Assembly: GCA_021740385.1 (NCBI GenBank) | Contig: JAIOZY010000022.1 | Coordinates: 1 to 64,000 of the forward strand | DNA: 64,000 nucleotides | Source: Prolixibacteraceae bacterium | GTDB lineage: Bacteria; Bacteroidota; Bacteroidia; Bacteroidales; Prolixibacteraceae | Direction: 5' to 3' | Notes under the pieces: generated by a model | What the model was told of the DNA's origin: nothing | What the model saw: the letters and a program-made list of their open reading frames with translations, nothing else | Databases searched by the model: none | In this document: positions 54,972-63,123 of the stretch, one piece after another | How positions within the stretch are numbered: the first letter of the stretch is position 1 | Layout: each line of letters starts with the position of its first letter | Position numbers and translations under genes: made by a program

Positions 54972-56240
54972 ATGGTTACACTACTGCTGATCCTTTTCTA
55001 TTTTCTCACTCCCCTGCTGATCCTTTACCTGTGCCATATTTCAAAACCCATAAAAAAAATCGGTGCCGTGGTGCTGGCATATATTGCCGGCCTGCTGATT
55101 GGTAACGTTGGCATTTTTCCGCGTGCAAGCGAGATGTTTAAATTTATACTGAAAGGGGACACTTTCCTGCCAAAAAGCAAAGCCTTGGAGCTGCTTGAAG
55201 ATGGCATCATTACACAAAGTGATTACGTGTTGAACCAAATCGCTTCGACCCAGGATTTGGTTATGACCATTGCCATTCCACTGTCGATACCCCTTTTGCT
55301 TTTTTCCCTTGATATACGAAACTCGCTTAAAACCATCAAAACCGGGTTATTCTCTTTTCTTGTAGCATTGGTTTCATTGATTTTTTGCATCTTCATCGGG
55401 CATTTTATTTTTAAAGATTCCATCCCCGAATCGTGGAAGATTTCGGGCATGATGATTGGCCTGTACACGGGCGGCACACCAAACCTGGCCGCACTGGCAA
55501 CAGCCCTCGAGGTTAAACCCAACATGTTTATCCTTACGCACACTTACGACCTGGTAATCGGTATTATTCTGCTGTTTTTTTTCATCACAATTGCCCAACG
55601 AACGTTAAACCTGATCCTGCCCCACTTTAACGGAAAAAATCACCATAAACGCCCAAAAGAAATTATCAGGGAAAGTGAACCACCCGAAAACCTGCTCGAT
55701 TACTTCAACCGGAAACTGCTTGTCCCACTGCTTGGTGCTTTGGGTATTGCTGTTCTTATCTTTGGCATAGGCGGTGGTTTGAGTTTCATTGTCCCGAAAG
55801 ATTTTCAAATGGTTACCGTAATCCTGACCATTACTACGCTGGGAATCCTGATCAGCCTTATTCCAAAGGTTAACCGCATTAAAAAAACCTTCGAACTGGG
55901 CATGTACTTCATCCTGGTTTTTTGTGTTGCCGTGGCCTCGATGGCCGATTTAACCACCATTTTTCAAATCAGGTTCCTCGACCTGTTTTTGTACGTGGCC
56001 ATTGCGGTTTTCGGATCAATGATGGTGCACATCATCCTGTCAGCCATTTTTAAAATCGATACCGACACCACCATTGTCACCATCACGGCATTGTCGATGT
56101 CGCCACCCTTTGTACCGGTAGTTGCAGGCGCATTAAAAAACAAAACCATTATTGTAATGGGGATAACAATCGGGGTTATTGGCTACGCCATTGGGAACTA
56201 CCTCGGGGTATTTTTTGCCTATTTGCTGAAAGGGATGTGA
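54972..56240 (+). CDS. DUF819 family membrane protein
   Basis: The 422-residue protein has about ten membrane helices and the family pattern with [22 protein letters not shown] near residue 90 and [17 protein letters not shown] near 160, as in DUF819 (YjcL-like) proteins, thought to be transporters. The function is not known. It ends at the hexanucleotide repeat, where its stop codon sits just six bases before the repeat starts. Confidence 0.85.
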   Translation: MVTLLLILFYFLTPLLILYLCHISKPIKKIGAVVLAYIAGLLIGNVGIFPRASEMFKFILKGDTFLPKSKALELLEDGIITQSDYVLNQIASTQDLVMTIAIPLSIPLLLFSLDIRNSLKTIKTGLFSFLVALVSLIFCIFIGHFIFKDSIPESWKISGMMIGLYTGGTPNLAALATALEVKPNMFILTHTYDLVIGIILLFFFITIAQRTLNLILPHFNGKNHHKRPKEIIRESEPPENLLDYFNRKLLVPLLGALGIAVLIFGIGGGLSFIVPKDFQMVTVILTITTLGILISLIPKVNRIKKTFELGMYFILVFCVAVASMADLTTIFQIRFLDLFLYVAIAVFGSMMVHIILSAIFKIDTDTTIVTITALSMSPPFVPVVAGALKNKTIIVMGITIGVIGYAIGNYLGVFFAYLLKGM

Positions 56241-56245
56241 TAAAA

Positions 56246-56389
56246 GAGGTTGAGGCTGAGGCTGAGGTTGAGGCTGAGGCTGAGGTTGAGGTTGAGGTTG
56301 AGGCTGAGGCTGAGGCTGAGGCTGAGGCTGAGGCTGAGGCTGAGGCTGAGGCTGAGGCTGAGGTTGAGGTTGAGGTTAAGGTTGAGGCT
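56246..56389 (+). repeat. 24-unit hexanucleotide repeat GAGGCT/GAGGTT
   Basis: From 56246 to 56389 the sequence is 24 tandem hexamers, all GAGGCT or GAGGTT apart from one AAGGTT. It lies between the DUF819 stop and the DUF1080 gene start. The repeat can be read in frame as Glu-Ala/Glu-Val upstream of the DUF1080 start (open from a GTG at 56237), but this is probably not translated. Unit number could vary by slippage. Confidence 0.95.
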
Positions 56390-56434
56390 GACATGGAAAC
56401 AGCAAAATTCAAACATAATAAACACATAAAACAA

Positions 56435-57820
56435 ATGAGAAACTTAATCCTAATTTTATTGGCAATATCCCCCATTATCATTTCCTGCAATAATCAGGAG
56501 AAAGATTTTGTTGCCTTGTTTAACGGCAAAGACCTGGCCGGCTGGGAAGTTAAAAACGGATCGGCGCCTTTTACGGTTGAAAACGGTGAAATTGTGGGTA
56601 CGAATGTAGCCGAAACACCCAATACTTTCTTGTGCACAAAAGAAAAATTTGGTGATTTCATTTTAACCTTTGATGCCAAATTTGGAGAAGGAAACTCGGG
56701 TGTAATGTTCAGGGCACAAAGCAGGCCAGACTACATGAACGGACGTGTTCACGGCTACCAAATGGAACTCGACCCCACAAAACGCGCCTGGACAGGTGGC
56801 ATTTATGACGAAGCCCGCAGGCAATGGCTTTATTGCATGGAATACAACCCCGAAGCAAAAAGTGCGTTTAAACCGGGCGAGTGGAACTCGTACCGCATTG
56901 AAGCCATTGGAAATAATTTGCGTACCTGGGTAAACGGTACTCAAATGGCCGATTTGATTGACGATGTCGATTCTGCAGGATTTATCGGCTTGCAGGTTCA
57001 CAGCATTGGCAATGATAAAAAAATGATCGGGGAAAAAGTCAGGTTCAAAAACATGATGGTATGCACCCACAACCTTGACAAACACAAAACGCCTGAAAAT
57101 ACCAACATTACACAGGTAAGTTATTTAACCAACGAACTCTCGCAAAGGGAAAAGGCCGAAGGCTGGAAACTGCTTTGGGACGGCAAAACGACCAGGGGCT
57201 GGCGTGGCGCTAAAATTGATCATTTCCCCAAAAAAGGATGGCATATCAAAAATGGGATTCTAACCGTTGAAAAAGCAGCGGGAAAAGAATCGGGAAACGG
57301 GGGCGATATTGTAACCACCCAAGAATACGAAAACTTCATACTTGAACTCGATTTCAAGATCACAAAAGGGGCAAACAGCGGCATTAAATATTTTGTCGAT
57401 CCCGATCTCAATAAAGGGGAAGGCTCGGCCATTGGCTGCGAATACCAAATTCTTGACGACAAGCACCATCCCGATGCAAAAATGGGCAAAAACGGCAACC
57501 GTACACTTGCTTCGCTTTACGACCTGATACCTGCAAATGCCAAAAGGTACAATCCCGACCTGCCCAATAAAAAACGAACAAATGGCTATGGCTGGAACAG
57601 GGCTAAAATTATTGTCAACGGTAACAATGTAGAACATTACCTTAACGGCATTTTAGTGGTAAAATATAATCGTAGCGGAGAAAAATGGCGTGAAAAAGTT
57701 GCCGAAAGTAAATACAAAATATGGCCGGGCTTTGGCGAAGCAAAATCGGGAAATATTTTGCTTCAGGACCATGGCGATGAAGTCAGCTTTAAAAATATCA
57801 AAATAAAAGAAATCAAATAG
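56435..57820 (+). CDS. Tandem DUF1080 (3-keto-disaccharide hydrolase) lipoprotein
   Basis: The 461-residue protein begins with a lipoprotein signal ending IIISC (Cys18). Two DUF1080 domains follow: first [15 protein letters not shown] to about 215, then [17 protein letters not shown] to the end, each with an EF(I/L)L.F(D/E) type strand ([18 protein letters not shown]). These domains are hydrolases for 3-keto glycosides (family knowledge). With the two Gfo/Idh oxidoreductases after it, it fits oxidation-first cleavage of glycosides in the periplasm. I start at ATG 56435, where the signal is perfect. Confidence 0.87.
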   Translation: MRNLILILLAISPIIISCNNQEKDFVALFNGKDLAGWEVKNGSAPFTVENGEIVGTNVAETPNTFLCTKEKFGDFILTFDAKFGEGNSGVMFRAQSRPDYMNGRVHGYQMELDPTKRAWTGGIYDEARRQWLYCMEYNPEAKSAFKPGEWNSYRIEAIGNNLRTWVNGTQMADLIDDVDSAGFIGLQVHSIGNDKKMIGEKVRFKNMMVCTHNLDKHKTPENTNITQVSYLTNELSQREKAEGWKLLWDGKTTRGWRGAKIDHFPKKGWHIKNGILTVEKAAGKESGNGGDIVTTQEYENFILELDFKITKGANSGIKYFVDPDLNKGEGSAIGCEYQILDDKHHPDAKMGKNGNRTLASLYDLIPANAKRYNPDLPNKKRTNGYGWNRAKIIVNGNNVEHYLNGILVVKYNRSGEKWREKVAESKYKIWPGFGEAKSGNILLQDHGDEVSFKNIKIKEIK

Positions 57821-57828
57821 TTACTAAA

Positions 57829-59160
57829 ATGGATCGACGAAACTTCATAAAAAAAACAACCGTAAGCAGCGCAGGCATCATGCTGGGCGGAGCTGCTTTA
57901 TCGGCAAAAAGTTACAGCAGAATAATGGGATCAAACGACAGGGTACAGGTAGCCATTATCGGGCTTGGCAGGCGCTTGGGCGCTTTTCAGAATCCCATAT
58001 CGGATAAAAACAATAATGTACACCTCGCCTACTTATGCGATGTAATGCCATCACAGCGCGAAAGGGCTGCACAACGCTTTTCGAAATTGCTCGATTACAC
58101 CCCGAAACAAGAGAATGACCTGCGAAAGGTTTTTGAAGATAAAAACGTGGATGCCATTTTCAATGCCACACCCGACCACTGGCATACACCCGGATCGATT
58201 ATGGCCATGCAGGCCGGGAAACATGTTTATGTTGAAAAACCCTGCAGCCACAACATGTTCGAAAACGAATTGCTGGTGGAGGCACAAAAGAAATACAACA
58301 AGGTTGTACAAATGGGAAACCAGCAACGATCGTCAGACCATACAATTGAAGTGATTAAGAAAATTCATGAAGGCACTATTGGCAACCCCTACAAAGCCAT
58401 TGCTTTTTACACCAACAACAGGGGCCGGGTGCCGGTTCAAAAGCCGGCTGATGTACCCGGTGGCCTCGACTGGAATTTGTTCCAGGGGCCTGCTCCCCGA
58501 AGGGCGTATACCGAAGAAACCTGGAACTACAACTGGCACTGGTACGGCTGGGATTACGGAACCGCCGAAGCCGGCAACAACGGAACCCACGAAATGGACA
58601 TTGCCCGCTGGGCATTGCAGGTTGGTTTCCCAAATCACGTTGAAACAAACGCGCTAAAAGCACAATTTATCGACGATGGCTGGGAAATGTACGATTCGAT
58701 GGAAGCCACTTTCAAATTCGAAGATCACAAATCCATAAAATGGGACGGCCAGAGCCGAAACGGCTATGATACTTACGGAGGCGGCCGCGGAACAATTATT
58801 TACGGCAGCGAAGGATCTGTATTTGTCGACCGAAATAAACACAAAATCTTCGACCGTAACGGCAAGCTGACAGCACATTACGATTCAAATTCAAACGAAT
58901 CGGGCAATGCATTGGGGGGCGGTGGCGATACCTCCTCAAAACATATCGCGAATTTTGTTAATGCCATTCGCGGAAAAGAAAAGTTAACCGCACCAATCGA
59001 CGATGCAGCAGTAAGCATGGCCATGGTGCATTATACTAACGTGGCATACCGCATTAACAATGGCTTCGACATTGACAGCAAAACCGGTAAAATGCTAAAT
59101 GCCGAAGCTGAAAAACTGTGGGGCCGGGATTACGAAAAAGGCTGGGAACCGAAACTTTAA
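57829..59160 (+). CDS. Tat-exported Gfo/Idh/MocA oxidoreductase 1
   Basis: The 443-residue protein begins MDRRNFIKKTTVSSAG, a twin-arginine signal for export of a folded cofactor-bearing protein. Rossmann domain: VAIIGLGRRLG; EKP motif in HVYVEKPCSHNMFE (active-site Lys); then NGTHEMDIARWALQVG, characteristic of this exported group. The C-terminal domain binds the sugar. It probably oxidises a glycoside at C3. It starts eight bases after the DUF1080 gene. Confidence 0.9.
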   Translation: MDRRNFIKKTTVSSAGIMLGGAALSAKSYSRIMGSNDRVQVAIIGLGRRLGAFQNPISDKNNNVHLAYLCDVMPSQRERAAQRFSKLLDYTPKQENDLRKVFEDKNVDAIFNATPDHWHTPGSIMAMQAGKHVYVEKPCSHNMFENELLVEAQKKYNKVVQMGNQQRSSDHTIEVIKKIHEGTIGNPYKAIAFYTNNRGRVPVQKPADVPGGLDWNLFQGPAPRRAYTEETWNYNWHWYGWDYGTAEAGNNGTHEMDIARWALQVGFPNHVETNALKAQFIDDGWEMYDSMEATFKFEDHKSIKWDGQSRNGYDTYGGGRGTIIYGSEGSVFVDRNKHKIFDRNGKLTAHYDSNSNESGNALGGGGDTSSKHIANFVNAIRGKEKLTAPIDDAAVSMAMVHYTNVAYRINNGFDIDSKTGKMLNAEAEKLWGRDYEKGWEPKL

Positions 59161-59165
59161 ACAAC

Positions 59166-60449
59166 ATGGACAGACGCAATTTTTTGAAAATTTCGGGAAC
59201 TGCATCTTCGGCAATTTGCCTGGGCCTGGCTGCCTGCCAATGGAAAGAAAAATTCAGGCTTGAAAACATACCCGATGAAGAGAAAATTAAAATAGGGATC
59301 ATTGGTGTGGGCGGCCGGGGACTTAGCATACTCGAGGCCCTGAAAAATGTTCCGGAAATTAAAGTCATTGCCATTTGCGACTTATTTGATTTCAGGTTAA
59401 AAAATGCCGATGATTTTTTAACACACAAGGTCCGTAAATTCAAAGATTTCAACAACATGCTCGACATGAAAGAACTTCAGGCGGTTATCATTGCCACCCC
59501 GCTTTCGGAACATTTCAGGATGGTTATGGCAGCCCTGGACAGAAACCTGCATGTGTTGTGTGAAAAAGCCCTGGCGTATTCCATTGATCAGTGCATGGCC
59601 ATAAAGCAAAAAGCCAGCTGCGTAAATAAAATTTTTCAGATATCGTACCAGTACCAGTTAAACCCCATGTTTAATGCAATTAAACAAATCATTGACAAGG
59701 GTTATTGTGGCCGAATAATGAGAGTTGAAGGCACCTGGGACCGGAACGGGTCATGGAGGCGCAAATTGCCCGACCCGGCCATTGTACCCGAAGTTAGCCC
59801 TGCCCAACTGGAACGGATCATTAACTGGCGGTTATACAAAGAATATTCCGGTGGCTTAATTGCCGAGCTGGGCTCTCACCAGTTTAACATGATCGACAAT
59901 ATTTTGGGGGCTCATCCACTGAAAGCTGTCGGAACCGGGGGGATTGACTATTGGAAGGACGGACGGGAAACGTTTGACAATGTACATGTCTTATTCGATT
60001 ATCCCAACGGGGTGAAAGTTGGCTTTCACTCCGGAACATCGAACAAATACGAAGGGTTTCAAATGAAATTTTATGGCGACAAGGCAACCATTGTAACACA
60101 AGCCATGGATAAAGCCTTTATTTATCCTGAAGACCAAAGCATGGACAACACCGACTGGCAAAAAGAAGTAGACAGTGTAACCGGTGCATCAATAAAAATA
60201 ATTGACAAGGATAAAAAGCGGACAATAAAACCCGTAGAAGATAATAACATCATATTTCCCACCGATAATTTTTATTACAATACAACATGGCTGTTGTATA
60301 AAAATTTTGCAGCCGCTATAAACGGGAAAAAACAACTGCTGCTCGGTTTAAACGAAGGGTATCAAAGCGGCATATCTGTTCATATTGCCAATATGGCAAT
60401 ACATAACAATGAAACAACTTTTTGGAAACCGGAATACGATTCGATTTAG
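59166..60449 (+). CDS. Tat-exported Gfo/Idh/MocA oxidoreductase 2, lipoprotein
   Basis: From ATG 59166 the 427-residue protein begins MDRRNFLKISGTASSA, a twin-arginine signal with a lipobox CLGLAAC (Cys22), so it is a Tat lipoprotein. The Rossmann motif is IGIIGVGGRG and the EKP-like motif is HVLCEKALAYSID, with Ala replacing Pro. WRLYKEYSGGLIAELGSHQFN is typical of family members acting on sugars. It begins five bases after the previous stop. Two such dehydrogenases in a row may act on different sides of a disaccharide or in opposite directions. Confidence 0.88.
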   Translation: MDRRNFLKISGTASSAICLGLAACQWKEKFRLENIPDEEKIKIGIIGVGGRGLSILEALKNVPEIKVIAICDLFDFRLKNADDFLTHKVRKFKDFNNMLDMKELQAVIIATPLSEHFRMVMAALDRNLHVLCEKALAYSIDQCMAIKQKASCVNKIFQISYQYQLNPMFNAIKQIIDKGYCGRIMRVEGTWDRNGSWRRKLPDPAIVPEVSPAQLERIINWRLYKEYSGGLIAELGSHQFNMIDNILGAHPLKAVGTGGIDYWKDGRETFDNVHVLFDYPNGVKVGFHSGTSNKYEGFQMKFYGDKATIVTQAMDKAFIYPEDQSMDNTDWQKEVDSVTGASIKIIDKDKKRTIKPVEDNNIIFPTDNFYYNTTWLLYKNFAAAINGKKQLLLGLNEGYQSGISVHIANMAIHNNETTFWKPEYDSI

Positions 60450-60461
60450 CACAATATTATT

Positions 60462-61274
60462 TTAATAATACTTGTACTCAACAGTTTCATTCTTTCGAAC
60501 CGGGTAACCCGCTTTATTATATTCATATTCGTTTTCTGTAACCTGGACCTTTTCAATAAAAGGGTCAACTTCAAAATGAATCGTATAAGTCTCTTCAACG
60601 ATATTATTTTTGTTTGTGTACAATCCCGGTTTCATCAATGAGTTAAATGCCAAATATGGATTGTGTTTGTTATCGAAAATGTATTCAGTTGTAGTTTGAA
60701 GCTCATGTTCTCCCGATTCAAGCACAATGTAATGAAGCTCTTTGGTCAGATTCCCATTTTCATCGTAAAAGAAATCATGGTACCCCGAAATAACGTCATT
60801 GTGATAATGAGATCGCCTTGAAATCCTGTTGTTTTCGTCATAACTATAGGTGCTATACCCCAGGTAATTCGAAGTCGTGGCAAGTTTGCCGTTTTCGTAT
60901 TCGTATGAAGTTGTGCTGTATTTTTCTGTATTATTGGGATTTACCCAATCCGTTCTATGATATGCCGAATCGGAAAGTGTACTGCTGCTGCTAAAAATAC
61001 GCTGGTCTAAATAATAGTCGGAAGACATTAACCTGCCCCGGCTATGGTTATATTTTGTGTAATGCCACTTGCTCTTTTCTTCGTATAGTTGATTGTCGCT
61101 GGTGTAGGTATATACGTACATTTTTTCCAAATCAAAACAAACTTCTTTTAGTAAAGCCATATCACCCGAAAATCCAGGATCTTCCTTGTCGCACGATAAC
61201 ACAAAAAAGGCAACGACAAGCCAAATGACTTTATAATATCTACACGAAATCATATAATTCGAAAATCGCATCAA
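60462..61274 (-). CDS. Lipoprotein with YD-like repeats
   Basis: The 270-residue protein has a lipoprotein signal ending FFVLSC (Cys28) followed by DKEDPG, again an acidic surface-export signal. The rest is Tyr/Asn/Asp-rich with repeated turns such as TSYEYENGKLATTSNYLG, YSYDENNRISRR and FYDENGNLTKEL, the RHS/YD-repeat style. The start could be Met2 or Met8. It is followed four bases later (downstream end of the DUF308 gene) on the same strand, so it may be cotranscribed. Function unknown. Confidence 0.7.
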   Translation of the reverse strand: MMRFSNYMISCRYYKVIWLVVAFFVLSCDKEDPGFSGDMALLKEVCFDLEKMYVYTYTSDNQLYEEKSKWHYTKYNHSRGRLMSSDYYLDQRIFSSSSTLSDSAYHRTDWVNPNNTEKYSTTSYEYENGKLATTSNYLGYSTYSYDENNRISRRSHYHNDVISGYHDFFYDENGNLTKELHYIVLESGEHELQTTTEYIFDNKHNPYLAFNSLMKPGLYTNKNNIVEETYTIHFEVDPFIEKVQVTENEYEYNKAGYPVRKNETVEYKYY

Positions 61275-61277
61275 AAA

Positions 61278-61868
61278 TTATACTTCTTCATAATCCGCAT
61301 CAACAGTTCGTGGCGGTTCGGGCGGATTTTCTTTGCGGAATTTCCTAACCCTGAACGACCGCACCACTTCGCCTATTCCATAAAGCGTAATTACTGTGCC
61401 AAAAACGATCAGTATTGTTTTGGCGCTTTCGAAGGGATTAAAAAGCATGATAACCCCTGCCAAAATTGCAATTACCGAGGAAAGCGCAATGACCCACGAA
61501 ATTCCGGGAAGGTTTTTGCCGCCAATTTGTGAGGCCAACTGCGTAATGCCGGCAAACAAAAGGATTATGCCAATTACAAAAACAAAAATACTGACCATAA
61601 AAGACGGGAAAAGGACTAAAACCAACCCGATTATCAGATTGGATGTCCCCCGTGGCACAATGATAAATGTACTTTGATTTTGCTGCTTACCAATTAAACC
61701 AACAATCAGATTCACAAAACCGTCGAGCATTAACAATGCACCCATAAAACGGATGACCACTTCGAGCGATAAACCCGGCACGGCAATGGCTGCAATCCCG
61801 AATAATATTGTAATAATCCCCCGTATAAGTATCCGGTTGGGATTTGCGTATGCTCTTTGAAACATCAT
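61278..61868 (-). CDS. DUF308 (HdeD-like) membrane protein
   Basis: From ATG 61868 the protein has 196 residues, six membrane helices and the DUF308 pattern (ILFGIAAIAVPGLSLEVVIRFMGALLMLDG). HdeD in enteric bacteria is linked to acid tolerance, but most members are uncharacterised. The C-terminus is charged and proline-rich (about 175-196). It diverges from the B12-binding gene, with a 121-base gap between them. Confidence 0.82.
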   Translation of the reverse strand: MMFQRAYANPNRILIRGIITILFGIAAIAVPGLSLEVVIRFMGALLMLDGFVNLIVGLIGKQQNQSTFIIVPRGTSNLIIGLVLVLFPSFMVSIFVFVIGIILLFAGITQLASQIGGKNLPGISWVIALSSVIAILAGVIMLFNPFESAKTILIVFGTVITLYGIGEVVRSFRVRKFRKENPPEPPRTVDADYEEV

Positions 61869-61989
61869 TTTATTTTTTTGTTTAAAGATACACAAGCCTG
61901 ATGGTTTTTGAAAGAGGCAGAATAATTATTCCCGAAAAAAGAACATCCGTGAAAATATTTTGTAAATTGGAGAACAATTGCTTTTCATC

Positions 61990-62664
61990 ATGGGGGTAAA
62001 GGAAATAAAACACAATTTTAATACCGATCAGGAAGGTTTTTTGAATGCGCTTTTAAAGGGCAACCGCTTAAATGCCGCAAAAATTGCACATAGTTATGCC
62101 GGCTCGCACGAAGAGATAAAAACACTTTACGAACGGGTAATAAAACCGGCACTGTACAAAGTTGGCGAGCTTTGGGAATATAACCTGATAACCGTGGCAG
62201 CCGAACACCTGGCTACATCTATTTCCGAGTCGGTTATGAATGAATTATATGAAAACATCATTTCGGAAGAGCGGGTTGAAAGAAAAGTGGTGCTGGGCTG
62301 TGTTGAAAACGAGCTGCACCAGGTTGGCATAAAAATGGTTGCCGATATTTTTGAGATGCATGGCTGGGACACATACTTTTTGGGAAACGGTATTCCAACC
62401 CGCGAGTTCATTGAATACGCACAGCAGGAAAAACCCAACCTCATATCCCTTTCGCTCACTGTTTATTCACACATGAACCACCTGCAAAAAATGGTTAAAG
62501 AAATACATGATGAAATGCCGGGAATCCGTATTTTAATTGGCGGCCAGGCATTCCGGCATGGTATACCGGCCTCGATAAGCCAGCTTCAGTATGTTACAGT
62601 ACTATCCGATCTTTCAGAAATAGAACAATACATTTTAAAATATCCTGACTATGAACAGAAATGA
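61990..62664 (+). CDS. CarH-like cobalamin-binding sensor module without DNA-binding domain
   Basis: From ATG 61990 the protein has 224 residues. The N-terminal half is a helical cap (about 14-90) with LWEYNLITVAAEH: Trp62 and Glu72-His73 fit the Wx9EH motif of adenosylcobalamin photoreceptors such as CarH. The C-terminal half is a B12-binding Rossmann domain with ENELHQVG (ExHxxG; His110 as lower ligand), SLSLTVYSHM and IGGQAF. A MerR DNA-binding domain, normal in CarH, is missing. It overlaps the next gene by 14 bases and leads to a histidine kinase, so it probably senses light or B12 and signals by protein contact. Confidence 0.85.
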   Translation: MGVKEIKHNFNTDQEGFLNALLKGNRLNAAKIAHSYAGSHEEIKTLYERVIKPALYKVGELWEYNLITVAAEHLATSISESVMNELYENIISEERVERKVVLGCVENELHQVGIKMVADIFEMHGWDTYFLGNGIPTREFIEYAQQEKPNLISLSLTVYSHMNHLQKMVKEIHDEMPGIRILIGGQAFRHGIPASISQLQYVTVLSDLSEIEQYILKYPDYEQK

Positions 62665-63121
62665 ACTGATACAATCGGCCCGCAAGCTGTCGCCTTTTAA
62701 ACAAAATGCCGTTAACGAGTTTGAAACAAAGCTGGCTTCCAACGTAGCCCTCCTGAACCAGGCCATGGAAGCCCGTCCCGACATCCTTGATCTGATTGGC
62801 CCCAACAACATTTCGATGATGAAGGATAACCATGCCAACCAGGCCCGGTTTATGCTTTCGATATTTCGCGAGTTCAATGCCGAGACCTTTGTCGACACCA
62901 TTCTTTGGGCTTTCAGGACTTACCGCAGCCGGTCGTTCCACAGCGGGTACTTTGCCGCGCAGCTCAACACCTGGCTCGATGTCTTCAATAATGAATTTAC
63001 TCCTGAAACGTTTAAAGAAATTTTGAGGTTATACTTGTGGATTCAGGTGAACATTCCTTCCTTTGTAACCTGCTCGGACGAAAAACTGAGCGAGAACCGG
63101 TCGAAAAACATTACCGATTAA
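62651..63121 (+). CDS. Conserved protein of unknown function between B12 module and kinase
   Basis: The 156-residue protein (MNRNELIQSARKLSPFKQNAVNEF) is soluble and mainly helical, without signal peptide or recognised motifs. A segment WAFRTYRSRSFHSGYFAAQLNTW sits at about 86-108. It overlaps the B12-binding gene by 14 bases and ends two bases before the kinase start, so all three must be translated from one mRNA. It might bind either partner, but nothing in the sequence proves it. Confidence 0.7.
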   Translation: MNRNELIQSARKLSPFKQNAVNEFETKLASNVALLNQAMEARPDILDLIGPNNISMMKDNHANQARFMLSIFREFNAETFVDTILWAFRTYRSRSFHSGYFAAQLNTWLDVFNNEFTPETFKEILRLYLWIQVNIPSFVTCSDEKLSENRSKNITD

Positions 63122-63123
63122 CA

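Noticed and set aside
56237-56434. GTG start at 56237 giving an (Glu-Ala/Val)n protein
   Set aside because: The N-terminus would hide the lipoprotein signal, which starts cleanly at ATG 56435. I keep the repeat as a separate feature.
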